A stretch of DNA of 64,000 nucleotides from CBFFRJ01 sp965644225. Its GTDB lineage: Bacteria > Pseudomonadota > Gammaproteobacteria > Enterobacterales > Enterobacteriaceae. Below the pieces are notes generated by a model. That model was given only the letters and a program-made list of their open reading frames with translations, searched no databases and was not told the origin of the DNA. A program made the translations under genes and the position numbers. The stretch is taken from the NCBI RefSeq assembly GCF_965644225.1, contig NZ_CBFFRJ010000006.1, positions 12,346-76,345 on the forward strand, given 5' to 3'. Positions 8,456-18,065 of this stretch are shown here, one piece after another. Position 1 is the stretch's first letter. Every line of letters starts with the position of its first letter.

Positions 8456-9315
8456 TATGGCATCTCTTTTTCCAGCCGTTTGTTGAGTTTGGTTTTATGC
8501 GTCGTGCGCTGGTGGTCTGCCTGGCGTTATCCATCAGCACCACCGCCCTTGGCGTATTTCTGCAATTACGGCGTATGAGCCTGATGGGCGATGCGCTGTC
8601 ACATGCCATTTTGCCAGGTGTGGCGGTGGGCTTTTTACTCAATGGCATGTCGCTGCTGGCCATGAGCCTCGGCGGATTTGTCGCCGGGATTGTGGTTGCG
8701 CTGGTGGCGGGGCTTATCAGCCGCCGCACGCCGCTGAAAGAAGATGCCAGCTTTGCCGGACTCTATCTCACCTCACTGGCGCTTGGCGTTACCCTGGTGT
8801 CGCTGCGCGGCTCCAGTGTCGATCTGCTGCATCTGTTGTTTGGTTCGGTGCTGGCGGTGGACAAGGACGCAGCCCTTTTTGTTGCCGGGGTCGCCAGTCT
8901 GACCGTGCTGTGTCTCGCGCTGTGCTATCGCGGTTTGGTCTGCGAGGCCTTTGACAGTCGCTTCCTGCAGATTAACGCTCCCCGCTTGCCGGCGTTTTTT
9001 CACAGTCTGTTTCTGGCGTTGCTGGTGCTGAATCTGGTTGCCGGCTTCCAGGTTCTGGGCACGTTAATGGCCGTGGGCGTGATGATTTTACCTGCGGTCG
9101 CTGCACGCTGTTGGGCGCGAACCTTACCGGGATTACTGCTGTTTGCGGGCATTACCGGGGCGCTTTCAGCCTGGATGGGGTTGAGCCTCTCCTGGGGGGC
9201 TGGCCTGCCTGCCGGGCCGTCGATTGTGCTCACCGCGAGCGGCGTCTTTATCTTTTCAATTTTATTCGGCGCGCGCAGCAGTCTGCGGGCGCAATTACCT
9301 GGCAAGGAGACATAA
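8452..9315 (+). CDS. Zinc/manganese-type ABC transporter permease
   Basis: This 287-residue integral membrane protein belongs to the ABC-3 metal permease family (ZnuB/AztB-like). About eight hydrophobic segments are evident. The LRRMSLMGDALSHAILPGVA segment is the conserved coupling region of this family, in which an early membrane segment leads into the ATPase contact. The start was set at ATG 8452, overlapping the preceding TGA. The last base of its TAA is the A of the next gene's ATG, so the three genes are tightly coupled. Confidence 0.9.
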   Translation: MIWHLFFQPFVEFGFMRRALVVCLALSISTTALGVFLQLRRMSLMGDALSHAILPGVAVGFLLNGMSLLAMSLGGFVAGIVVALVAGLISRRTPLKEDASFAGLYLTSLALGVTLVSLRGSSVDLLHLLFGSVLAVDKDAALFVAGVASLTVLCLALCYRGLVCEAFDSRFLQINAPRLPAFFHSLFLALLVLNLVAGFQVLGTLMAVGVMILPAVAARCWARTLPGLLLFAGITGALSAWMGLSLSWGAGLPAGPSIVLTASGVFIFSILFGARSSLRAQLPGKET

Positions 9316-10193
9316 TGAAAAAGGCAGTGGTAGTTCTGGCAGTAGCTCTCGGGTTGCTGACGCAAAGCGCGATGGCGAAAACCCTGAATGTGGTCGCCAG
9401 TTTTTCCATCCTGGGGGACATTGCGGCGCAAACGGGGGGCGACCATGTGAAGGTCACGACGCTGGTGGGGCCGGATGGCGACCCGCACACCTTCGAGCCG
9501 AGCGCGAAAGACAGTGCGTTACTCAATAAGGCTGATGTGGTGGTGGTTAACGGCCTGGGGCTGGAAGGCTGGCTGGACAGACTGGTCAAGGCGTCTGGTT
9601 TTAAAGGTACGGTTGTTGTGGCGTCCACCGGTGTGAAAACTCATTCCCTTGAGGAAGATGGCAAAACCGTGACCGATCCCCATGCCTGGAATAGCGCGGC
9701 GAATGGCGCGCTCTACGCGCAAAATATTCTGACGGCGCTGGTGAAGGCAGATCCGGAGGACAAAGCCGACCTTAACGCCAGCGGGCAGCGTTATATCGGC
9801 GAGCTTCAGAAGCTGGATAGCTGGGCAAAAACACAGTTCAGTTCTATACCGCGGGAAAAACGCAAAGTACTGACCAGCCACGATGCTTTTGGCTATTTTG
9901 CCCGCGCCTACAATGTCGATTTTCTGGCCCCGCAAGGGCTCTCTTCGGAGAGTGAGGCCAGTGCGCAGCAGGTTGCTGAGCTGATTAAACAGATCAAAGC
10001 TGATGGGGTGCATACCTGGTTTATGGAAAACCAGCTTGATCCTCGCCTGGTCAAACAGATAGCGACAGCGACGGGCGCCCAGCCGGGCGGAGAGCTTTAC
10101 CCGGAAGCGCTGAGTAATAAAGGCGGCGTGGCCGATACCTACACCCAGGCGTTTCGCCATAATGTAGAAACTATCGCCAGTAGCATGAAATAA
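9315..10193 (+). CDS. Zinc/manganese-type ABC transporter periplasmic binding protein
   Basis: This 292-residue cluster A-I metal-binding protein has a clear signal peptide (MKKAVVVLAVALGLLTQSAMA). Candidate metal ligands are the histidines in DPHTFEPS, DPHAWNS and TSHDAFGYFA. Unlike ZnuA it lacks the long His/Asp-rich loop, which makes it more like AztC or manganese/iron binding proteins. No aztD-like chaperone gene follows. It delivers metal to the permease above. A strong terminator lies nine bases downstream, so the operon ends here. Confidence 0.88.
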   Translation: MKKAVVVLAVALGLLTQSAMAKTLNVVASFSILGDIAAQTGGDHVKVTTLVGPDGDPHTFEPSAKDSALLNKADVVVVNGLGLEGWLDRLVKASGFKGTVVVASTGVKTHSLEEDGKTVTDPHAWNSAANGALYAQNILTALVKADPEDKADLNASGQRYIGELQKLDSWAKTQFSSIPREKRKVLTSHDAFGYFARAYNVDFLAPQGLSSESEASAQQVAELIKQIKADGVHTWFMENQLDPRLVKQIATATGAQPGGELYPEALSNKGGVADTYTQAFRHNVETIASSMK

Positions 10194-10201
10194 TCCTCTG
10201 A

Positions 10202-10224
10202 AGCCAGCGCGAGCTGGCTTTTTT
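10202..10224 (+). terminator. Intrinsic terminator of the zinc ABC operon
   Basis: AGCCAGC (10202-10208) and GCTGGCT (10213-10219) form a seven-pair stem with a GCGA loop, followed by a run of T. Confidence 0.9.
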
Positions 10225-10316
10225 CTGACGCCTCCTCGTAAATTCATTACCTCAATCCCACCTTTGCCCTGAAAGTGTTATCTTTTGCGCCACAGTTTTG
10301 TACGACGGAGATCATC

Positions 10317-10814
10317 ATGACTGACAGTGAATTAATGCAGTTGAGTGAGCAGATCGGCCAGGCGTTAAAGCAGCAGGGGGCGAGCATCACCACGGCTGAG
10401 TCCTGCACCGGAGGCTGGGTCGCGAAGGCGATCACCGATATTGCCGGCAGCTCGGCCTGGTTTGAGCGGGGTTTTGTGACCTACAGCAATGAAGCCAAAT
10501 CGCAGATGATCGGCGTGAAGCCGGAGACCATTGCGGCCAACGGCGCGGTCAGCGAACCGGTGGTGGTTGAGATGGCTATCGGGGCTCTGAAAGCCGCGCG
10601 TGCTGATTACGCTATCTCGATTAGCGGCATCGCCGGACCCGACGGCGGGAGTGATGAGAAACCTGTGGGCACGGTCTGGTTTGGCTTTGCCTGCGTGAAC
10701 GGGCAGGGAATTACCCGTCGTGAATGTTTCGCGGGCGATCGCGAAGCGGTGCGGCGACAGGCGACAGCCTATGCGTTACATACACTGTGGCAACATTTTC
10801 TACAAAACACTTGA
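10317..10814 (+). CDS. pncC: Nicotinamide-nucleotide amidohydrolase PncC
   Basis: This cytoplasmic NMN deamidase of the CinA C-terminal family returns nicotinamide mononucleotide to NaMN for NAD recycling. It has 165 residues, the E. coli length. Conserved motifs are TTAESCTGGWVAKAITDIAGSS, VTYSNEAK and SGIAGPDGG. A frame extension of 14 codons exists, but ATG at 10317 gives the standard N-terminus. It lies immediately before recA, as in E. coli. Confidence 0.95.
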   Translation: MTDSELMQLSEQIGQALKQQGASITTAESCTGGWVAKAITDIAGSSAWFERGFVTYSNEAKSQMIGVKPETIAANGAVSEPVVVEMAIGALKAARADYAISISGIAGPDGGSDEKPVGTVWFGFACVNGQGITRRECFAGDREAVRRQATAYALHTLWQHFLQNT

Positions 10815-10838
10815 TACTGTATGACCATACAGTATAAT
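10811..10838 (+). promoter_or_regulatory. recA promoter with LexA (SOS) box
   Basis: The -35 TTGATA (10811-10816) and -10 TATAAT (10833-10838) are separated by 16 bases. The spacer is the SOS box CTGTATGACCATACAG (10817-10832), which fits the LexA consensus CTGT-N8-ACAG. LexA bound here would cover the core promoter, so recA is SOS-controlled as in E. coli. Confidence 0.97.
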
Positions 10839-10903
10839 TGCGGAATCAGATCAGAAATTCACGGCGAAGCGTAGACGCTTCACCTTGCATGACAGGAGTA
10901 ATC

Positions 10904-11968
10904 ATGGCTATCGACGAAAACAAACAGAAAGCACTTGCGGCAGCGCTGGGTCAGATCGAAAAGCAATTCGGTAAAGGCTCCATCATGCGTCTGGGTGAAG
11001 ACCGTTCTATGGATGTGGAAACCATCTCCACCGGGTCGCTTTCTCTGGATATTGCGCTGGGCGCAGGTGGCCTGCCAATGGGGCGCGTCGTCGAAATCTA
11101 CGGGCCAGAATCGTCCGGTAAGACGACCCTGACGTTGCAGGTTATCGCTTCTGCTCAGCGCGAAGGGAAGACCTGTGCGTTTATCGATGCGGAACACGCG
11201 CTGGATCCTGTTTATGCACGTAAGCTGGGTGTTGATATCGACAACCTGCTCTGCTCTCAGCCGGATACCGGTGAACAGGCGCTGGAAATCTGTGATGCGC
11301 TGGCTCGTTCTGGCGCGGTTGACGTTATCGTCGTCGACTCCGTTGCTGCCCTGACGCCGAAAGCGGAAATCGAGGGTGAAATCGGCGACTCTCATATGGG
11401 CCTTGCCGCACGTATGATGAGCCAGGCAATGCGTAAGCTGGCGGGTAACCTCAAGCAATCCAACACGCTGCTGATCTTTATCAACCAGATCCGTATGAAA
11501 ATTGGTGTGATGTTCGGTAACCCGGAAACCACCACCGGTGGTAACGCACTGAAATTCTATGCTTCTGTCCGTCTGGATATTCGCCGTATCGGTGCGGTGA
11601 AAGAGGGCGATAACGTGGTGGGCAGTGAAACCCGCGTTAAAGTAGTGAAAAACAAAATCGCCGCGCCATTCAAACAGGCTGAATTCCAGATCCTTTACGG
11701 TGAAGGCATCAACTTCTATGGCGAACTGGTTGACCTTGGCGTAAAAGAGAAGCTGATTGAAAAAGCGGGCGCCTGGTACAGCTACAACGGTGAGAAAATC
11801 GGTCAGGGTAAAGCGAATGCCACTAACTGGCTGAAAGAAAACCCGGCGACGGCGAAAGAAATCGAGAAGAAAGTGCGTGAGATCCTGCTCAGCAATCCGA
11901 GCGATAAACCGGACTTTTCTGTCGACGACAGCGGTGAAGACGTCGCAGAAACCAACGAAGATTTCTGA
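10904..11968 (+). CDS. recA: Recombinase RecA
   Basis: This DNA-dependent ATPase forms filaments on single-stranded DNA, catalyses strand exchange and stimulates LexA self-cleavage. It has 354 residues, one more than E. coli RecA. Walker A GPESSGKTT and the L1/L2 region (MSQAMRKLAGNLKQ; GNPETTTGGNALKFYA) are intact, with an acidic tail ending VAETNEDF. The frame is open upstream through the SOS box. ATG at 10904 is set by MAIDENKQKALAAAL and the CAGGAGTAATC leader. recX follows after a hairpin. Confidence 0.99.
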   Translation: MAIDENKQKALAAALGQIEKQFGKGSIMRLGEDRSMDVETISTGSLSLDIALGAGGLPMGRVVEIYGPESSGKTTLTLQVIASAQREGKTCAFIDAEHALDPVYARKLGVDIDNLLCSQPDTGEQALEICDALARSGAVDVIVVDSVAALTPKAEIEGEIGDSHMGLAARMMSQAMRKLAGNLKQSNTLLIFINQIRMKIGVMFGNPETTTGGNALKFYASVRLDIRRIGAVKEGDNVVGSETRVKVVKNKIAAPFKQAEFQILYGEGINFYGELVDLGVKEKLIEKAGAWYSYNGEKIGQGKANATNWLKENPATAKEIEKKVREILLSNPSDKPDFSVDDSGEDVAETNEDF

Positions 11969-11987
11969 TAATCTGAACGACAATTGA

Positions 11988-12016
11988 GGGGCTGCTTATG
12001 CAGCCCTTTTGCTTTT
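11988..12016 (+). terminator. recA-recX intercistronic terminator
   Basis: GGGCTGC and GCAGCCC form a stem with a TTAT loop, followed by TTTTGCTTTTT. In E. coli the equivalent hairpin lets only a small part of recA transcripts read into recX. The same role is inferred. Confidence 0.8.
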
Positions 12017-12036
12017 TCTTGCCAGCAGGATTTGTG

Positions 12037-12537
12037 ATGCCTGAAAATACACCTCGCCGCTCTGATTACGCCCGCTTACTCGATCGTGCCTTACGTATCC
12101 TGGCCATGCGCGATCATGGCGAAGCGGAACTGCGACGCAAGCTCACTGCACCCGTTATGAGTAAAAATGGTCCTGAAAAGATTGATGTCAGCCAGCAGGA
12201 TCTTGATAACGTAATTGGCTGGTGTGCTGAAAATCATTATCTCGACGATGACCGTTTTGCCCGGCAATTTATTGCCAGCCGCAGCCGCAAAGGATATGGC
12301 CCTGCGCGTATTCGCCAGGAGCTGGGGCAAAAGGGGGTGTCGCGTGAAACCTGTGAAAGCGCAATGCGTGACTGCGAAATTGAGTGGAGCGAAAGGGCGC
12401 GTGAACAGGCTGAACGCAAGTACGGTACACCTCTGCCCACGCAGTTTGCTGACAAAGTAAAAGTGCAGCGCTTTTTACTCTATCGCGGTTATTTATTGGA
12501 AGATATTCAGGAAATCTGGCGAAATTTTAACGATTGA
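12037..12537 (+). CDS. recX: Regulatory protein RecX
   Basis: RecX binds RecA filaments and blocks their extension, limiting recombination and co-protease activity. It has 166 residues, the E. coli length, and is basic and helical with three-helix repeats. Family segments include YARLLDRALRIL, FIASRSRKGYGPARIRQEL and LLYRGYLLEDIQEIWRNF. ATG at 12037 was chosen over the upstream in-frame ATG at 11998, which lies inside the recA terminator. Confidence 0.95.
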   Translation: MPENTPRRSDYARLLDRALRILAMRDHGEAELRRKLTAPVMSKNGPEKIDVSQQDLDNVIGWCAENHYLDDDRFARQFIASRSRKGYGPARIRQELGQKGVSRETCESAMRDCEIEWSERAREQAERKYGTPLPTQFADKVKVQRFLLYRGYLLEDIQEIWRNFND

Positions 12538-12666
12538 CCGCATACGGGATTTTACTTCGTAGTAAAGAAAACTTATCTTATTCCCACTTTTTCCAGTAGC
12601 GGGTGGCTGTCTGTCAAAGGGCAGTTACCCGTTACGACATTTCGCTAGCTTGATTCCAGGATAATT

Positions 12667-15294
<2,628 letters not shown>

Positions 15295-15315
15295 TAATTA
15301 CAAAGCGAATGCAGT

Positions 15316-15339
15316 CGCCATGGCCTCGCGGTCATGGCG
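15316..15339 (+). terminator. Hairpin after alaS
   Basis: CGCCATG (15316-15322) pairs with CATGGCG (15333-15339). Only TTCTTG follows, so intrinsic termination is weak; it may act as a 3' end stabiliser. Confidence 0.5.
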
Positions 15340-15536
15340 TTCTTGCCACTACGCTATTGAAAACGATAAAGTCAGGTTGAAGTTGTGTATATCGGCTAAA
15401 CTTACGTCTAACAGAATGTAATGCCGTGACTGCTTACACTTTACGTGTTTGTCATCGCTTACTTTTTGGCGTTATATGATGGAGAATGCCGGGATACAGA
15501 GAGACCCGACTCTTTTAATCTTTCAAGGAGCAAAGA

Positions 15537-15722
15537 ATGCTGATTCTGACTCGTCGAGTTGGTGAGACCCTCATGATTGGGGATGAGGTCACGGTGACTG
15601 TTTTAGGGGTTAAGGGTAACCAGGTACGCATTGGCGTTAATGCCCCTAAAGAAGTGTCTGTACACCGTGAAGAGATCTACCAGCGTATCCAGGCTGAAAA
15701 ATCGCAGCAGTCCAGTTTTTGA
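15537..15722 (+). CDS. csrA: Carbon storage regulator CsrA
   Basis: CsrA is a dimeric RNA-binding protein that controls translation and stability of mRNAs for glycogen, motility and biofilm by binding GGA motifs. It has 61 residues and essentially the E. coli sequence (MLILTRRVGETLMIGDEVTV; VSVHREEIYQRIQAEK). A strong AAGGAG Shine-Dalgarno lies just upstream. The 242-base alaS-csrA gap probably holds its promoters; none is assigned here. Confidence 0.98.
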   Translation: MLILTRRVGETLMIGDEVTVTVLGVKGNQVRIGVNAPKEVSVHREEIYQRIQAEKSQQSSF

Positions 15723-15729
15723 TTTTACC

Positions 15730-15753
15730 GCGTCTCGCTGCCCGGCGAGACGC
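15730..15753 (+). terminator. Hairpin after csrA
   Basis: GCGTCTCGC (15730-15738) and GCGAGACGC (15745-15753) form a perfect nine-pair stem seven bases after the csrA stop. No T-run follows, so it is either a factor-assisted terminator or a stabilising hairpin. Confidence 0.65.
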
Positions 15754-15953
15754 AACACCCTCTCCCTGCTGTTCCCCCTCTGTATAACCTTTGTATTGCA
15801 TCCTGACCTGAACGCCTGCTTCCACGATAATTTCTTCTTGCTGTCTCCACCGCTGCGTTGGTGAAAAATCTGCTGATAAAACATCCTTTTTGCGCTTTTA
15901 ACCGACGAATTGTCTGCGAAGTGTGCAAACGATTCAGGTGCTGGAAAAATTGT

Positions 15954-15981
15954 TTGACTTATAAGTCCCAGAAAGTAATAT
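15954..15981 (+). promoter_or_regulatory. tRNA operon promoter
   Basis: TTGACT (15954-15959) and TAATAT (15976-15981) are 16 bases apart, and a GC-rich GTGCGCC discriminator follows, which is typical of stringently controlled tRNA promoters. The rest of the 15754-16043 gap shows no gene. The first tRNA begins at 16044. Confidence 0.75.
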
Positions 15982-16043
15982 GTGCGCCACGCAGCGACGA
16001 GAAGCTCTCACGAGTAACTTGAAGCACTCGCAAGAGGCGTGTT

Positions 16044-16136
16044 GGTGAGGTGGCCGAGAGGCTGAAGGCGCTCCCCTGCTAAGGGAGTATGCGGTCAAAA
16101 GCTGCATCCGGGGTTCGAATCCCCGCCTCACCGCCA
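16044..16136 (+). tRNA. serV: tRNA-Ser (anticodon GCU)
   Basis: This is a 93-base type II tRNA with a long variable arm. The anticodon stem-loop CTCCCCTGCTAAGGGAG gives anticodon GCT. GGTGAGG pairs with CCTCACC in the acceptor stem, and the CCA end is encoded. It matches the serV family and heads the Ser-Arg tRNA cluster, as in E. coli. Confidence 0.98.
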
Positions 16137-16140
16137 TTTT

Positions 16141-16217
16141 GCATCCGTAGCTCAGCTGGATAGAGTACTCGGCTACGAACCGAGCGGTCGGAGGTTCGAA
16201 TCCTCCCGGATGCACCA
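16141..16217 (+). tRNA. tRNA-Arg (anticodon ACG), copy 1
   Basis: 77 bases. The anticodon stem-loop CTCGGCTACGAACCGAG gives anticodon ACG. GCATCCG pairs with CGGATGC in the acceptor stem, and CCA is encoded. It lies four bases after tRNA-Ser and belongs to the argV/Y/Z/Q family. Confidence 0.98.
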
Positions 16218-16408
16218 TATTCTTTGAGATAACAGTAAGTTGTTGTTTCATGGTCCGCGAGATAATCGCAGCCCCAGAGAAGATAGAGTCGTTTCAGCAG
16301 CGACTTGCAGGGCGAACAATTAAGCCATCCTTTTTGGATGCACCCTCTTTTATCTGTTGTTGTTTTAGTAATAACAGCAGGTATCAGTAGTAAAGCAGTA
16401 ATCCCGAT

Positions 16409-16485
16409 GCATCCGTAGCTCAGCTGGATAGAGTACTCGGCTACGAACCGAGCGGTCGGAGGTTCGAATCCTCCCGGATGCACCA
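16409..16485 (+). tRNA. tRNA-Arg (anticodon ACG), copy 2
   Basis: This copy is identical over 77 bases to copy 1. The 191-base spacer before it begins with the same ATAACAG/TTGTT/TCATGGTC block that follows every copy. Confidence 0.98.
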
Positions 16486-16612
16486 TCTTCTCCAGGATAA
16501 CAGCAAAATTGTTATTTTATGGTCTGCGAGATAATCGCCGCTACCTGGGAGGTTAACGTTGCGTCAGCAACGGCCTGAAAGGCAAATCAGCAGTACCTCA
16601 GCATTTCCCGAT

Positions 16613-16689
16613 GCATCCGTAGCTCAGCTGGATAGAGTACTCGGCTACGAACCGAGCGGTCGGAGGTTCGAATCCTCCCGGATGCACCA
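16613..16689 (+). tRNA. tRNA-Arg (anticodon ACG), copy 3
   Basis: This copy is identical over 77 bases to copies 1 and 2 and is the last complete tRNA of the tandem array. Confidence 0.98.
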
Positions 16690-16880
16690 TCTTCTCAGAA
16701 ATAACAGCAAAACTGTTGTTTCATGGTCTGCGCGTTAATCGGCAGCACTAGGGAGGATAACGTTGCGTCAGCAGCGGCCCGTAGGGCGAACGAAGTGAGT
16801 CATCCTCCCGGATGCACCATATTCTCCAGGATAACAGCGAGTTTGTTATTTCATGGTCTGCGAAATAATCGCGACAACCA
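16690..16880 (+). repeat. Tandem tRNA-array spacer repeats with an 18-base tRNA-Arg 3' remnant
   Basis: Each tRNA-Arg is followed by a related spacer (ATAACAG, TGTT, TTTCATGGTC, TAATCG). A fourth spacer copy starts at about 16820 and is preceded at 16802-16819 by ATCCTCCCGGATGCACCA, exactly the last 18 bases of the tRNA. The fourth tRNA body is therefore missing, leaving only its T-arm/acceptor 3' end. The stretch to yqaB at 16995 holds no gene. Confidence 0.8.
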
Positions 16881-16994
16881 GCTGAATCATCCTTAGTCAC
16901 CATTTCCCCCTGAAAATCATCCCTTTCGCTAACAGCGACAAAAATCCTTGTTTACGATAAAGTAACGTTCCGTTATCCGGTTTGTGAGAACACG

Positions 16995-17561
16995 ATGTAC
17001 GAACGTTATGCTGGTTTGATTTTTGATATGGATGGCACCATCCTGGATACCGAACCGACACATCGCAAAGCGTGGCATGAAGTGCTTGGGCGCTACGGCC
17101 TGCGCTACGACTTACAGGCGATGATCGCGTTAAATGGTTCGCCGACCTGGCGCATTGCCCAGTCAGTCATCGAACTCAATCAGGCCAGCCTCGATCCTTA
17201 TGCGCTGGCGCGTGAAAAAACCGATGCCGTCAAAGCCATGTTGCTCGATACCGTGCGTCCTTTGCCACTGATAGAGGTGGTGAAAGAGTGGCATGGTCGT
17301 CGCCCTATGTCCGTCGGCACGGGCAGCGAAAGCGCCATTGCTGAAGCGCTACTGGTGCATCTTGGTCTGCGCCACTATTTTTCTACTGTTGTTGCCGCCG
17401 ATGATGTAAAAAACCACAAACCCGCCCCGGACACATTTTTATTGTGTGCCGAACGTATGGGCGTGGCTCCGGATCAGTGCGTGGTATTTGAAGATGCAGA
17501 CTTTGGTTTGCAGGCGGCACGTGCAGCAGGAATGGATGCCGTGGATGTGCGCTTATTGTGA
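16995..17561 (+). CDS. yqaB: Fructose-1-phosphate/6-phosphogluconate phosphatase YqaB (HAD family)
   Basis: This is a cytoplasmic HAD-superfamily sugar-phosphate phosphatase of 188 residues, the E. coli length. The catalytic motif I FDMDGTILDTEPTHR carries the nucleophilic and acid/base aspartates near residues 11-13. Motif II is GTGSES and motif IV VFEDADFGLQAARAAGM. Its TGA overlaps the GTG start of yqaA, so the two are coupled. Confidence 0.94.
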   Translation: MYERYAGLIFDMDGTILDTEPTHRKAWHEVLGRYGLRYDLQAMIALNGSPTWRIAQSVIELNQASLDPYALAREKTDAVKAMLLDTVRPLPLIEVVKEWHGRRPMSVGTGSESAIAEALLVHLGLRHYFSTVVAADDVKNHKPAPDTFLLCAERMGVAPDQCVVFEDADFGLQAARAAGMDAVDVRLL

Positions 17562-17985
17562 GTGACCTTCTGTCACTCTCGTCTTTATTCGCCAGCAGTT
17601 TCCTCAGCGCCACACTGTTACCGGGTAACTCTGAGGTTGTTCTGGTGGCGATGCTGCTTTCGGATGTCAGCCAGCCCTGGCTCCTCGTATTAATAGCAAC
17701 AATGGGTAATAGCCTTGGAGGGCTGACAAACGTTATTCTTGGGCGTTTCTTTCCGTTACGTGAAAAGTCACGCTGGCAGGAAAAAGCAACAGGTTGGCTA
17801 AGGCGCTATGGCGCAGCCACACTGTTATTAAGCTGGATGCCTGTTACAGGCGATTTGCTGTGTCTGCTGGCGGGATGGATGCGCATCTCCTGGGGACCGG
17901 TGATATTTTTTTATGCCTTGGGAAGGCGTTCCGCTATGTGCTACTGGCCATAGTAACGCTACAGGGTATGACGTGGTGGCACTAA
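17558..17985 (+). pseudogene. yqaA: yqaA, inner-membrane DedA-like protein, frameshifted in a T-run
   Basis: The intact E. coli homologue is a 142-residue membrane protein of unknown function (SNARE-associated/VTT type). Here the frame starting at GTG 17558 matches it up to GWMRISWGPVIFF and then runs into ALGRRSAMCYWP and a stop at 17953. The correct tail (LCLGKAFRYVLLAIVTLQGM) continues in the next frame to 17985. The switch lies in a run of seven T at 17906-17912, where eight T would restore the frame. It is either a real truncation, phase variation at the homopolymer, or a base-calling error. Confidence 0.85.
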
Positions 17986-18065
17986 TTGGATTGAGTGAGT
18001 GACCTTTAATCGTCAACCATTACAATTATGCTTAATAAAATGATTATTACAGGCGGGAGGTCAAT

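Noticed and set aside
10880..11983. 367-codon open frame antisense to recA
   Set aside because: It mirrors recA codon by codon, has no ribosome-binding site or family resemblance, and recA is certain on the + strand.
16079..16486. Minus-strand frames across the tRNA-Ser and tRNA-Arg genes giving GFEPPTARF-type peptides
   Set aside because: These are the well-known false proteins produced by translating tRNA genes in reverse; the tRNAs explain the sequence fully.
16141..16689. CRISPR-like regular repeats
   Set aside because: The repeats are complete tRNA-Arg genes of 77 bases with irregular spacers that resemble each other; no CRISPR array or cas gene is present.
16802..16819. Attachment site of an integrated prophage or island
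   Set aside because: The 18-base match to the tRNA 3' end would suit an att site, but no integrase or foreign genes lie beside it. It is kept only as a tRNA remnant.
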